Assembly: GCA_020635285.1 (NCBI GenBank)
Contig: JACKAB010000005.1
Coordinates: 558,001-622,000 of the forward strand
From: Ignavibacteriales bacterium
Lineage (GTDB): Bacteria; Bacteroidota; Ignavibacteria; Ignavibacteriales; Melioribacteraceae
Length of the DNA: 64,000 nt
Direction: 5' to 3'
Position 1 is the stretch's first letter; every line of letters begins with the position of its first letter. Position numbers and translations under genes: made by a program. Positions 47,429 through 56,829 of this stretch are shown piece after piece. The notes below the pieces were generated by a model. That model made no database searches. It was not told where the DNA came from and was given only the letters and a program-made list of their open reading frames with translations.

Positions 47429-48763
47429 CTAAACCTTCTTTGCATCAATTCTATTTGTAACATATCTGAAAATGAATAAAGCTATTGCAGCAACCGATGC
47501 AATTGCAACAAAGTAATACCATAACACATGAGCATCAGCATAGTAAGCTGCCTTTTGCACCTCGGTAATTCCCGCGGGAAGTGTTGCAGGGTCGGGACAA
47601 TAAGCATCTAATAAAAAACCGGACATTATGAATCCAATTAACGCAGAAAAGAAGGAATGCAAATGACTGAATCCCATATAAACGCCTTCTTCGCCCTCTG
47701 GAGCTTGGTTTGCAAAGTATTCTAAAAATCTAGGTGAAATAAAACACTCAGCCAAACCTTGAATTCCAATTCCAATTATCATCATAACTGTTAAAGGGTG
47801 AAGTGAGAACATTCCAAAAATATCTACAGAGTTGCCTGTAAAGCTTTCTAATGTTTGACTTAAAGACATAGCCAAAGCTGAAAAGGGCATTATAATCATT
47901 CCAATTAATATAACAGAAACCGGTTTGAATTTTTTAGTGAGTTGAGTTATGACGACCACAAATATTACAACAACAAGAGGATTGACATTTGCAAGCCACT
48001 CCGGTTTTGCACTCTCGCCTAAAAGTCTAATTACATACTTTGGCATTGTTGCATAAAGCTGATGCTGAATGATCCAGAAACCGGCAACAATTAGAGTCAA
48101 AATTATTAACCTTGGCGTTGTAAATATTTTTTTCAGTGCTAACAAAACATCTTTAACAGATTTGGAATTTTGCTCACGATTTTCATCAATCTTAAAAATA
48201 AAAATTGCAAATAATAAAGCTAGAAATGCCATTCCGGATGAGAAAAAATTTACATACTCTAAACCAATTCCTTGCCTAATACTTGGTACAACAGTTTTAC
48301 CGCCAAATGCACCAATGTTTACAACCCAATAGAATAAGGAGAATCCGCGGGCTTTGTTAACTTCGGAAGTTGTCTTTGCAACTGTGCCAGTTATTAAAGG
48401 CTTAATAAATGATCCACCAAGAAGAACAATGAAAAGAAAAAATATTACTAAAGCTTTGGAATGAAATATCCCAAGAAAAAAATATCCAATAGTCAGCAGG
48501 GAGAAAGCTAAAATCAGTCCATTTTTAAAACCAATTTTATCACTTATGGCACCAACAAATGGTGGAAAGAAATAAAGAAGAGCAAAAAAGATTCCCGCAA
48601 CATATCCTGTCTCAATATCTGTGAAGCCGACAATTCTTGTTAAATATAAAGTAAGAACAATGAAGAAGCCGTAGTATGCTGCTCTTTCACATAATTCCAT
48701 TAAATTTGCTAACCAAAATTCTTTAGGAAAGCTCCAGCTTTCTCCTTGTGTTTTTTGATTCAT
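47429..48763 (-). CDS. POT/PTR-type MFS transporter
   Basis: Intact, 444 residues, 12 or more membrane helices. 'ANLMELCERAAYYGFFIVLT' is the E-x-x-E-R-x-x-Y-Y-G motif of proton-coupled oligopeptide transporters, and 'GAISDKIGFKNGLILAFSLL' is the MFS loop motif. 'ARGFSLFYWVVNIGAFGG' fits the second POT signature (F-x-x-F-Y-x-x-I-N-x-G). Probable di/tripeptide or related uptake. Confidence 0.85.
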   Translation of the reverse strand: MNQKTQGESWSFPKEFWLANLMELCERAAYYGFFIVLTLYLTRIVGFTDIETGYVAGIFFALLYFFPPFVGAISDKIGFKNGLILAFSLLTIGYFFLGIFHSKALVIFFLFIVLLGGSFIKPLITGTVAKTTSEVNKARGFSLFYWVVNIGAFGGKTVVPSIRQGIGLEYVNFFSSGMAFLALLFAIFIFKIDENREQNSKSVKDVLLALKKIFTTPRLIILTLIVAGFWIIQHQLYATMPKYVIRLLGESAKPEWLANVNPLVVVIFVVVITQLTKKFKPVSVILIGMIIMPFSALAMSLSQTLESFTGNSVDIFGMFSLHPLTVMMIIGIGIQGLAECFISPRFLEYFANQAPEGEEGVYMGFSHLHSFFSALIGFIMSGFLLDAYCPDPATLPAGITEVQKAAYYADAHVLWYYFVAIASVAAIALFIFRYVTNRIDAKKV

Positions 48764-48869
48764 TAATTCTCCTTGAAAATGTTGAATGCATAATTATAAC
48801 ATAAAGCGAATATTATCTCTAAATCTGTTTCGTAATATAAAAATAATTTCAATATATTGTTTTTTGTAC

Positions 48870-48898
48870 TTGACAAAAAATAATATAACTGATATTAT
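48870..48898 (+). promoter_or_regulatory. Sigma70-like promoter of the branched-chain amino-acid operon
   Basis: TTGACA at 48870-48875 and TATTAT at 48893-48898 with 17 bases between them, a near-ideal housekeeping promoter. Transcription would start about 48905, only a few bases before the leader peptide ATG at 48912. Confidence 0.7.
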
Positions 48899-48911
48899 TA
48901 CTTCCAGCAAA

Positions 48912-49055
48912 ATGAATTACTTAATAAAAAATAAAACAAACAAAATTAACTTGATTTCAGCTAGTTCTGAAAGTGCAATTGTTTTATTCAACCTACCAGT
49001 TAACATCATTAATATTCTCGGAATTATTATTCTCGGTCTCATTATTATAGGCTAG
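48912..49055 (+). CDS. Branched-chain amino-acid leader peptide
   Basis: 47-codon frame starting just after the predicted transcription start. Its second half, 'IVLFNLPVNIINILG' then 'IIILGLIIIG', is packed with Ile (10), Leu (5) and Val (2), the amino acids made by the downstream operon. It has no sign of being a structural protein. This is what is expected for an attenuator leader: stalling at Ile/Leu/Val codons would change folding of the following RNA. A longer in-frame reading from 48786 is less likely because it begins before the promoter. Confidence 0.75.
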   Translation: MNYLIKNKTNKINLISASSESAIVLFNLPVNIINILGIIILGLIIIG

Positions 49056-49061
49056 AATAAT

Positions 49062-49114
49062 AGGTCATTCCCAGAAATTAGAAACTCACAAATATAAAAT
49101 TTTAGGAATGACCT
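49062..49114 (+). promoter_or_regulatory. Leader hairpin (attenuator candidate)
   Basis: AGGTCATTCC (49062-49071) and GGAATGACCT (49105-49114) form a perfect 10-bp stem beginning 7 bases after the leader peptide stop and ending 42 bases before ilvD. A ribosome at the leader end would cover the left arm. No U-run follows at once, so it could act on translation or as part of alternative folds rather than as a simple terminator. Confidence 0.6.
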
Positions 49115-49156
49115 GAATAAGAGGTGTAAAATTGGTATATATTTTTGAGGTTTTGA

Positions 49157-50833
49157 TTGAGATCAGATACAATAAAGAAAGGTTATGATAAAGCTCCGCA
49201 TAGAAGCTTACTTAAAGCAACCGGAATAATAAAGAGTGATGCAGATTTTGACAAACCTTTTATTGGAGTTTGCAATTCCTATATTGATCTAATTCCCGGC
49301 CATGTACATTTACAAGAGTTTGGTAAAGTTGTAAAAGATGCAATAAGAGCTGCAGGAGGAGTTCCTTTTGAGTTTAACACAATTGGTGTTGATGATGGAA
49401 TTGCAATGGGACATATTGGAATGCGTTACTCGCTTGCCAGCCGTGAATTAATTGCAGATTCAGTTGAAACAGTGGTTGAAGCTCACAGATTAGATGGATT
49501 AATTTGCATCCCTAATTGTGATAAGATTGTTCCTGGAATGTTAATGGGCGCGGTGAGAGTAAATATCCCAACAATATTTATTTCCGGCGGACCAATGAAA
49601 GCTGGGAGACTTGCCAGTGGGAAAAAGAGCGATTTAGTTTCTGTCTTTGAAGGTGTTGGTAAATTTCAATCTGGCGAAATTGATGAAGAAGAATTAAAAG
49701 AATTAGAAGACGTTAGCTGTCCAACTTGCGGTTCTTGTTCTGGAATGTTTACTGCCAATTCTATGAACTGCTTAATGGAAGCCTTAGGTATGGCTTTGCC
49801 TGGGAATGGAACTATTTTAGCTGTAGATCCCGCGAGGCATGAATTAGCAAAATCGGCCGCGAAACAATTATTATATTTAGTTGAAAAGGATATTAAACCT
49901 TCTGACATTATAACCGAGAAGTCAATCAAAAATGCAATTACTCTAGATGTAGCAATGGGTGGAAGTACAAATACAATTCTACACACTTTAGCAATCGCAA
50001 ATGAAGCAGAGATAAATCTAAACTTAGATGATATTAATAAAATATCTGCCAACACTCCAAATATTTGCAAGGTTAGTCCAGCCAGACCAGATATACACAT
50101 TGAAGATGTTCACAACGCAGGTGGAATTTCTGCAATATTAAAAGAGTTAACAAATAAAGAGGGTTTATTATCCCGAGAAGTGATAACAGTAACTGGAAAG
50201 TCTGTTCATGAAAATGTGAAGGACGCAAATACTTTAGATAGCGATGTTATTCGTTCACTTGATAATCCATTTTCAATTACTGGCGGGCTTAATGTTTTGT
50301 TTGGCAATTTAGCTCCTGATGGCGCAATTGTAAAATCTGCAGCTGTGGAAAAAGAAATGCTTGTTCATAAAGGTCCGGCAGTCGTTTTTGAAAGTCAAGA
50401 CGAAGCACTTGAAGGAATTAAAAATAAACAAGTTAAAGCTGGTGATGTTGTAATCATAAGATACGAAGGACCAAAAGGCGGACCGGGAATGCCGGAAATG
50501 CTTGCCCCAACAAGTGCAATAATGGGAATGGGATTAGGCAGCAAGGTAGCATTATTAACAGATGGAAGATTTTCAGGGGGAACCAGAGGAGCTTGTATCG
50601 GACATGTTTCGCCGGAAGCAGCAGAAAGAGGCACTATAGCAATTGTTCATAACGGAGATATTATTTCAATTGATATTCCAAACAACAAATTAGAATTAGA
50701 ATTGAGTGAAAGTGAAATTGAATCTCGCTTAAATAAATTAGAACAGTTTGAACCCAAAATTAAAAAAGGGTATTTGGGTAGATATGCAAAATTAGTTACA
50801 TCAGCAAATACTGGAGCAATTTTAAAAATTTAA
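49157..50833 (+). CDS. ilvD: Dihydroxy-acid dehydratase
   Basis: 558 residues, full length. TTG start 'MRSDTIKKGYDKAPHRSLLK' matches the family N-terminus. Cluster-binding cysteines lie in 'GVCNSYIDLIPGHVHL', 'LICIPNCDKIVPGMLMGAVR' and 'DVSCPTCGSCSGMFTANSMN'; 'ALLTDGRFSGGTRGACIGH' is the conserved end motif. Dehydrates dihydroxy acids in valine, isoleucine and leucine synthesis. First structural gene of the operon; 42 bp from the leader hairpin. Confidence 0.93.
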   Translation: MRSDTIKKGYDKAPHRSLLKATGIIKSDADFDKPFIGVCNSYIDLIPGHVHLQEFGKVVKDAIRAAGGVPFEFNTIGVDDGIAMGHIGMRYSLASRELIADSVETVVEAHRLDGLICIPNCDKIVPGMLMGAVRVNIPTIFISGGPMKAGRLASGKKSDLVSVFEGVGKFQSGEIDEEELKELEDVSCPTCGSCSGMFTANSMNCLMEALGMALPGNGTILAVDPARHELAKSAAKQLLYLVEKDIKPSDIITEKSIKNAITLDVAMGGSTNTILHTLAIANEAEINLNLDDINKISANTPNICKVSPARPDIHIEDVHNAGGISAILKELTNKEGLLSREVITVTGKSVHENVKDANTLDSDVIRSLDNPFSITGGLNVLFGNLAPDGAIVKSAAVEKEMLVHKGPAVVFESQDEALEGIKNKQVKAGDVVIIRYEGPKGGPGMPEMLAPTSAIMGMGLGSKVALLTDGRFSGGTRGACIGHVSPEAAERGTIAIVHNGDIISIDIPNNKLELELSESEIESRLNKLEQFEPKIKKGYLGRYAKLVTSANTGAILKI

Positions 50834-50852
50834 CTTACCAATGAAAGGAAGA

Positions 50853-52571
50853 ATGATGAGCGGTACAAAAAAAATGTCTGGAGCAGAAATATTTTTTGAA
50901 GCTCTTAGAAAAGAAAACGTTGACACAATTTTTGGTTATCCTGGCGGAGCAACAATAAAATTATATGAACAACTTTATGATGTTGACTTCCTTGAGCATA
51001 TTCTTTGCAGACATGAGCAAGGTGCAACACATATGGCAAAAGGATATGCAATTGTTAAAGGTAAGCCTGGCGTCGTACTTGTAACATCAGGGCCTGGTGC
51101 AACAAATACAGTTACTGGTATAGCAGATGCATATATGGATTCTGTTCCAATAGTTGTTTTTACAGGACAAGTGCCAACTCATTTAATTGGCAATGATGCT
51201 TTTCAGGAAGCAGATATTGTTGGAATAACTAGACCTATTACCAAACATAATTTTTTAGTTCGTTCAATAGAAGAACTTGCTCCAACTATTCAAAAGGCTT
51301 TCTATATTGCTTCAAGTGGAAGACCGGGACCAGTCTTGGTCGATTTACCAAAAGATATTATCGCCTCGGAAACCGTATTCAATTATCCAACTAAAATAGA
51401 TATTCGCGGATACAAACCGCAAGTTAAAGGTCACCATAATCAAATTAAAAAAGCAGCACAAATGATTCAGAACGCCAAGAAACCATTGCTTTATGTAGGT
51501 GGCGGTGTTATTATGTCTGATGGAAATAAAGAATTAGGTGTTTTAGCCAAAGAAACCGGAATACCGGTTACAATGACTTTACAAGGACTTGGAGCATATC
51601 CAGGAACAGACAAGCAATCATTGGGAATGCTGGGAATGCATGGAACCTTTGCAGCAAATATGGCAATAAATGAGTGCGATGTGCTTATTGCATTAGGAGC
51701 CAGATTTGATGACAGAGTTACAGGGAAAATTGAGACATTTTCTCCGAACTCATATAAGATTCATGTTGATATTGACCCTACTGCTATTGATAAAAACGTA
51801 CTTGTTGATCTTCCGATTGTTGGCGATGTAAAACATGTAATTGCAGAAATTGCTGCAGAGATTGATAAAAAAACAGATCTATCTGATTGGTGGAATCAAA
51901 TAAATGCTTGGCAAAATGAATGTCCGTTAAGTTATGAAAAAGAAGATGGAAAATTAAGAACAGAATATGTAATTGAAAGAATTTCGGAAAAAACAAAAGG
52001 TAATGCAATTATTGTTACTGATGTTGGTCAGCATCAAATGTGGGTTTCTCAATATTATAAATTTACAAATCCTCGTTCACATTTAACCAGCGGCGGTTTG
52101 GGAACTATGGGATTCTCTGTTCCGGCAGCTATTGGCGCAGCGTTTGCTGAAAAGAAACGTCCAATAATTTCAATTAGCGGTGATGGTGGATTCCAAATGA
52201 ATCTGCAAGAATTAATTACCGCCGCGGCGTATAAACTGCCAATAAAATTTATTATTATGAATAATAGTTTTCTTGGAATGGTAAGACAATGGCAAGAACT
52301 ATATCATGCAGAAAAATATAGCTTTACAGATTTAGGCGCAAGCAATCCCGATTTTGTTAAGGTTGGGGAAGCGCTTGGAGTTAAATCTTTTTCAACTAAC
52401 AAAATGGATGAGGTTGATGGTCTATTAGATAAAGTGATGAAAATGAATGACGGACCGACACTTATTGAATTCAAAGTTGAAAAAGAAGATATGGTTTTCC
52501 CGATGGTTCCATCCGGAGGATCTATAAGTGATATTATAACTAAAAGACTTAATCCTAAAAAAATGGTATAA
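50853..52571 (+). CDS. ilvB: Acetolactate synthase, large subunit
   Basis: Start at 50853 or 50856 because AAAGGAAG (50844-50851) precedes it; ATG 50841 is too near ilvD. ~572 residues. Thiamine-diphosphate enzyme: 'TIFGYPGGATIKLYEQL' and 'RHEQGATHMAKGYA' with the catalytic Glu, FAD/PYR region 'TGQVPTHLIGNDAFQEADI', and the ThDP motif 'ISGDGGFQMNLQELITAA' closing with 'MNNSFLGMVRQWQELY'. Condenses pyruvate or 2-oxobutyrate. The small subunit gene follows after 2 bp. Confidence 0.93.
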   Translation: MMSGTKKMSGAEIFFEALRKENVDTIFGYPGGATIKLYEQLYDVDFLEHILCRHEQGATHMAKGYAIVKGKPGVVLVTSGPGATNTVTGIADAYMDSVPIVVFTGQVPTHLIGNDAFQEADIVGITRPITKHNFLVRSIEELAPTIQKAFYIASSGRPGPVLVDLPKDIIASETVFNYPTKIDIRGYKPQVKGHHNQIKKAAQMIQNAKKPLLYVGGGVIMSDGNKELGVLAKETGIPVTMTLQGLGAYPGTDKQSLGMLGMHGTFAANMAINECDVLIALGARFDDRVTGKIETFSPNSYKIHVDIDPTAIDKNVLVDLPIVGDVKHVIAEIAAEIDKKTDLSDWWNQINAWQNECPLSYEKEDGKLRTEYVIERISEKTKGNAIIVTDVGQHQMWVSQYYKFTNPRSHLTSGGLGTMGFSVPAAIGAAFAEKKRPIISISGDGGFQMNLQELITAAAYKLPIKFIIMNNSFLGMVRQWQELYHAEKYSFTDLGASNPDFVKVGEALGVKSFSTNKMDEVDGLLDKVMKMNDGPTLIEFKVEKEDMVFPMVPSGGSISDIITKRLNPKKMV

Positions 52572-52573
52572 AA

Positions 52574-53086
52574 ATGAAAAGAACAATTTCTGTTTTAGTT
52601 GAAAATACTTTTGGCGCATTTGATAGAGTTGCAACAATGTTCAGCGGGAAAGGATTTAATATTGATTCTATATCTATCGGCCAAACAGAGATAGAAGAAG
52701 TTTCAAGAATGACAATAGTTACAGAAGGTAATGATCAAATCTTAGATCAAGTTGTTAAGCAGCTGAATAGGCTGATTGATACGATTAAAGTAGTTGATTT
52801 ATCCAAAGAGCCCAAAACAGTTAGAGAACTTGCATTGGTAAAAGTGAATCATGAAAATCACTCATTACAAGAAATTAAAAATTTAGCTGATATTTTTAGA
52901 GGTAAAGTAGTTGATATAAATAACAAAACGATAACTTTAGAAATAACTGGACCACCTGAAAAAATTGAAGCAGCCGTAAATGTGTTCCTTCCTTTTGGAA
53001 TAAAAGAAATGGCACGTTCAGGAACTGTGGCTTTAAAAAGAGGTGAACAAAGTATTCCATCGAATAAAAAAAATAAAACAAAATAA
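52574..53086 (+). CDS. ilvN: Acetolactate synthase, small regulatory subunit
   Basis: 170 residues. N-terminal ACT domain 'TISVLVENTFGAFDRVATMF' and 'GFNIDSISIGQTEIEEVSRM', then the second domain with 'ELALVKVNHENHSLQEI' and 'KEMARSGTVALKRGEQ'. It confers valine feedback on IlvB. Starts 2 bp after ilvB, so translation is coupled. Confidence 0.92.
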   Translation: MKRTISVLVENTFGAFDRVATMFSGKGFNIDSISIGQTEIEEVSRMTIVTEGNDQILDQVVKQLNRLIDTIKVVDLSKEPKTVRELALVKVNHENHSLQEIKNLADIFRGKVVDINNKTITLEITGPPEKIEAAVNVFLPFGIKEMARSGTVALKRGEQSIPSNKKNKTK

Positions 53087-53101
53087 ATAAATGGAGAAAT
53101 A

Positions 53102-54103
53102 ATGAAAGTTTATTATGATCAAGATGCTTCGTTAGATAAGCTGAAGCAAAAGAAAATTGCAGTTCTTGGATATGGAAGTCAAGGCCACGCACATGCTCTT
53201 AACCTAAAAGAAAGTGGATTAAATGTTTGTGTTGGATTAAGAAAAGGAAGTCAATCAATTGCTGTTGCTGAAGAAGCTGGACTCAAAGTAGTGAGTGTTA
53301 GCGAAGCTGTAAAAAGTTCAGATGTGATAATGATTCTGCTTCCAGATCAAAACCAAAAAGAAGTTTATGATTCCGAAATTGCACCTTATCTTAAAGATGG
53401 TGATACTTTAGCTTTTGGTCATGGTTTTAATATTCATTATAAACAAATTGTTCCTCCTAAAAATGTAAATGTTATGATGATTGCTCCTAAAAGTCCAGGA
53501 CATTTAGTTAGAAGAACTTTTGAACAAGGCAATGGTGTTCCTTGTTTAATTGCAGTTGAGCAAGATTATACTGGAGATACATTAGAGCTTGCGTTAGCTT
53601 GGGCAAAAGGAATTGGCGGAACAAAAGCTGGTGTAATTGAAACAAATTTTAAAAATGAAACTGAAACAGATTTATTTGGTGAACAAGCAGTATTATGCGG
53701 TGGTTCAGCAGAATTAATTAAAGCCGGATTTGAAGTTTTAGTTGAAGCAGGTTATCCTCCAGAACTAGCGTATTTTGAATGTATGCACGAAATGAAATTA
53801 ATTGTTGATTTATATTATGAAGGTGGTTTATCAAGAATGAATTACTCGGTGAGTGATACTGCTGAGTATGGTGGTATGACAAGAGGCAGCAGATTAATTA
53901 CGCAAGACACAAAAAATGAGATGAAGAAAATTTTAACAGAAGTTCAAGATGGAACTTTTGCTAATGAGTTTATTACAGAAATTAAAAATGGTCAGCCTAA
54001 TTTGAATAAACTACGCAAAGAAAATCAAGAACACGGTATTGAAAAAGTTGGAAATGAATTAAGAAAAATGATGGCTTGGGTTTTAAAAGCCACAAAGAAA
54101 TAG
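53102..54103 (+). CDS. ilvC: Ketol-acid reductoisomerase
   Basis: 333 residues, class I (short) length. 'IAVLGYGSQGHAHALNLKES' is the NADPH loop. 'GHGFNIHY' and 'PKSPGHLVRRTFEQGNGVPC' follow, and the metal-binding acids lie in 'ETETDLFGEQAVLCGG' and 'ECMHEMKLIVDLYYEGGL'. It isomerises and reduces acetolactate. Preceded by a GGAG site 5 bp before the ATG. Confidence 0.94.
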   Translation: MKVYYDQDASLDKLKQKKIAVLGYGSQGHAHALNLKESGLNVCVGLRKGSQSIAVAEEAGLKVVSVSEAVKSSDVIMILLPDQNQKEVYDSEIAPYLKDGDTLAFGHGFNIHYKQIVPPKNVNVMMIAPKSPGHLVRRTFEQGNGVPCLIAVEQDYTGDTLELALAWAKGIGGTKAGVIETNFKNETETDLFGEQAVLCGGSAELIKAGFEVLVEAGYPPELAYFECMHEMKLIVDLYYEGGLSRMNYSVSDTAEYGGMTRGSRLITQDTKNEMKKILTEVQDGTFANEFITEIKNGQPNLNKLRKENQEHGIEKVGNELRKMMAWVLKATKK

Positions 54104-54112
54104 GGAGTTATA

Positions 54113-55210
54113 ATGACGTATAAAATTGCTTTATTGCCTGGTGATGGTATTGGTCCTGAAGTAACACAAGCCGCCGTTAAGGTAATAAATTTAGTTGCAG
54201 AAAAATTCAATGTAAAAATGAAATACGAAGAATTTGCAATAGGTGGTAATTGTTTTGATAAACATGGAACTCCTTTAGTTGAAGAAACTTTGGAAGGTTG
54301 CTATAATTCCGACTCAGTTTTTTTAGGTGCAGTGGGTGGACCTCAATGGGAAAAACTTGCTCATCATTTAAAACCTGAAGCCGCTTTACTTAAGTTAAGA
54401 GAAAAGTTAGAACTTTTCGCAAATATAAGACCAGCAAAAATTTATCCTTCAATGCTGGATAATTCCACTCTAAAAAAAGAAGTGCTTGAAGGTACAGATT
54501 TTATTGTGCTTAGAGAACTAACTGGTGGAATTTATTTTGGAAAGCCACGCGGAATGGATGATAATAAAGGCTGGAATACGATGGTTTACTCCACAGAAGA
54601 AGTTGAGCGAATTGCCAGAAAAGCATTTGAAATAGCTAGCAAAAGGGAAAAAGTTGTCACAAGTGTTGATAAAGCAAATGTTTTAGAAGTTTCTCAATTT
54701 TGGAGAAATGTTGTTGAAAAAGTTCATAAAGATTATCCCGAAATTAAATTAAATCACATGTATGTTGATAATGCCGCTATGCAGCTAGTTAGAGATCCCA
54801 AACAGTTTGATGTGATTTTAACCTCTAATATTTTTGGAGATATCATAAGTGATATTTCTGGAATGATTACCGGAAGTTTGGGCATGCTTCCATCAGCAAG
54901 CTTGGGAAAAAAATATAGTTTGTATGAACCCGTTCATGGAAGTGCACCAGATATTGCAGGACAAAATAAAGCAAATCCAATTGCAGCAATTTCTTCAGCG
55001 GCAATGATGTTTTTTCATACTTTTGAAATGACTAAAGCTTCTGAAATTATTGAGAAAGCTATTTCATTAACTTTGGATGAAGGTTTCCGCACAGCTGATA
55101 TTGCTACTCAAGAAAGCAAAGTTGTTTCCACTACCGAGATGACATCAATGATTATGAATAACATAGAAAAAATATTTGCCGAAGAAGCAATTGGAGTTTT
55201 CTTGTTATAA
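54113..55210 (+). CDS. leuB: 3-Isopropylmalate dehydrogenase
   Basis: 365 residues. 'IALLPGDGIGPEVTQAAVKV' start, substrate-binding 'LRELTGGIYFGKPRG', 'VTSVDKANVLEVSQFWRNVV' and 'VILTSNIFGDIISDISGMIT' with the metal Asp, then 'YEPVHGSAPDIAGQNKANPI' for NAD. Third leucine step. 9 bp after ilvC. Confidence 0.94.
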   Translation: MTYKIALLPGDGIGPEVTQAAVKVINLVAEKFNVKMKYEEFAIGGNCFDKHGTPLVEETLEGCYNSDSVFLGAVGGPQWEKLAHHLKPEAALLKLREKLELFANIRPAKIYPSMLDNSTLKKEVLEGTDFIVLRELTGGIYFGKPRGMDDNKGWNTMVYSTEEVERIARKAFEIASKREKVVTSVDKANVLEVSQFWRNVVEKVHKDYPEIKLNHMYVDNAAMQLVRDPKQFDVILTSNIFGDIISDISGMITGSLGMLPSASLGKKYSLYEPVHGSAPDIAGQNKANPIAAISSAAMMFFHTFEMTKASEIIEKAISLTLDEGFRTADIATQESKVVSTTEMTSMIMNNIEKIFAEEAIGVFLL

Positions 55211-55236
55211 AGAGTTTTAAAATTTGAGGAACTAAC

Positions 55237-56817
55237 GTGAAAGAAAAAATTATAATATTTGATACAACTTTAAGAGATGGTGAGCAATCACCTGGAGCAT
55301 CATTAAATATATATGAGAAAATTGAAATAGCACATCAACTAGCAAAGTTAAACGTTGATGTAATTGAAGCAGGTTTCCCAGTTTCATCGCCTGCACAATT
55401 TGATGCCGTTCATGCAATTTCATCAGAAGTTGATAAAATAATAGCCGGACTCTGCAGAGCTAATGAAAAAGATATTGATTCAGCATTTAAAGCTCTTCAA
55501 CCAGCTAAGCATAAGAGAATTCATACTTTCACTAGTACGTCGGATTTTCATATCCTCGGTAAATTTGGACACGAAAAATATGGAGTATCTCTGGAAGATA
55601 AGAGAAAAACAATTTTAAAAATGACATCAGATTCTGTCGCATATGCAAAATCTTTATGTGAAGATGTTGAATATTCAGCCGAGGATGCCGGAAGAACCGA
55701 TATAGGTTACTTAGCAGAAGTAATAGAAGCTGCCATAGAAGCCGGCGCAAATGTCGTTAATATTCCTGATACAACTGGTTATACTTTCCCAACTGAGTTT
55801 GGTAATAAAATTAAAGAGTTAAAACGCAGAGTTAAGAATATTGACAAAGCTGTAATAAGTGTGCATTGCCACAACGATTTAGGTTTAGCTGTCGCAAATT
55901 CAATTGCATCAATTGAAAATGGTGCACGACAAATAGAGTGCACAGTTAATGGAATAGGGGAGAGAGCTGGTAATGCTTCGCTGGAAGAAATTGTAATGGC
56001 GCTTAAAGTTCGTGGTGATATTGTAAATTTTGATACTGATATAAATACGCGAGAAATTTATAATACAAGCAGATTAGTGTCTGGGTTCACCGGAATTTTA
56101 GTTCAAAGGAACAAAGCCATTGTTGGTGAAAATGCTTTTGCCCATGAATCGGGAATTCACCAAGATGGAATGTTGAAAAATAGAGATACTTATGAAATTA
56201 TGACACCAGAATTAGTTGGGTATCCTAATACTAAGATTATTCTTGGAAGACATTCAGGCAGACACGGATTGAAGGCAAGACTCAATCAATTAGGTTATGA
56301 AGTCAGCGAAGAAAAATTAATTAAGTTATATGAAAAATTCACAAAGCTTGCTGATAAAAAGAAAGAAGTTTTTGATAATGATTTGAGAATTTTAATGGGT
56401 GATACAATTACTGAAAAGGATGAGTTTTACTCATTGGATCATTTGCAGATTACTTCTGGTTCTAAAACAATTCCAACTGCGGTTGTAAAAATAAAAATTG
56501 AGGATCAGATTATTCAAGAGTCAGCAATTGGAGATGGACCAATAGACGCAGTGTTTAATGCCATTGAAAGAGCTTTAAGTATTCACCCTGAAGTTGAATC
56601 TTATAATGTTCGTTCAGTTACTTCAGGAAGACAAGCTTTGGGTGAAGTACTTCTTAGAATCAGAAGCAATTCAATTTCATTTACCGGAAGAGGAGTTTCT
56701 ACCGATGTGATTGAAGCGAGTGCATTAGCATATTTGAGTGCATTAAATAAAAAAAATGCACATTTCAAATTGAATGAAAAGTTTAACAAAGAAAATGAAT
56801 TAACAAAAGTTGGATAA
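55237..56817 (+). CDS. leuA: 2-Isopropylmalate synthase
   Basis: 526 residues, full length with the C-terminal regulatory domain. 'IIFDTTLRDGEQSPGASLN' and 'VISVHCHNDLGLAVANSIAS' hold the metal and acyl sites, 'NAFAHESGIHQDGMLKNRDT' ends the catalytic barrel. The C-terminal part ('VFNAIERALSIHPEVESYNV') binds leucine for feedback. It commits 2-oxoisovalerate to leucine. Confidence 0.94.
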   Translation: MKEKIIIFDTTLRDGEQSPGASLNIYEKIEIAHQLAKLNVDVIEAGFPVSSPAQFDAVHAISSEVDKIIAGLCRANEKDIDSAFKALQPAKHKRIHTFTSTSDFHILGKFGHEKYGVSLEDKRKTILKMTSDSVAYAKSLCEDVEYSAEDAGRTDIGYLAEVIEAAIEAGANVVNIPDTTGYTFPTEFGNKIKELKRRVKNIDKAVISVHCHNDLGLAVANSIASIENGARQIECTVNGIGERAGNASLEEIVMALKVRGDIVNFDTDINTREIYNTSRLVSGFTGILVQRNKAIVGENAFAHESGIHQDGMLKNRDTYEIMTPELVGYPNTKIILGRHSGRHGLKARLNQLGYEVSEEKLIKLYEKFTKLADKKKEVFDNDLRILMGDTITEKDEFYSLDHLQITSGSKTIPTAVVKIKIEDQIIQESAIGDGPIDAVFNAIERALSIHPEVESYNVRSVTSGRQALGEVLLRIRSNSISFTGRGVSTDVIEASALAYLSALNKKNAHFKLNEKFNKENELTKVG

Positions 56818-56829
56818 AGGATAAATATT

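Noticed and set aside
48786..48911. Upstream extension of the leader peptide to 89 residues
   Set aside because: It would begin before the TTGACA/TATTAT promoter, and the composition of that part is not protein-like.
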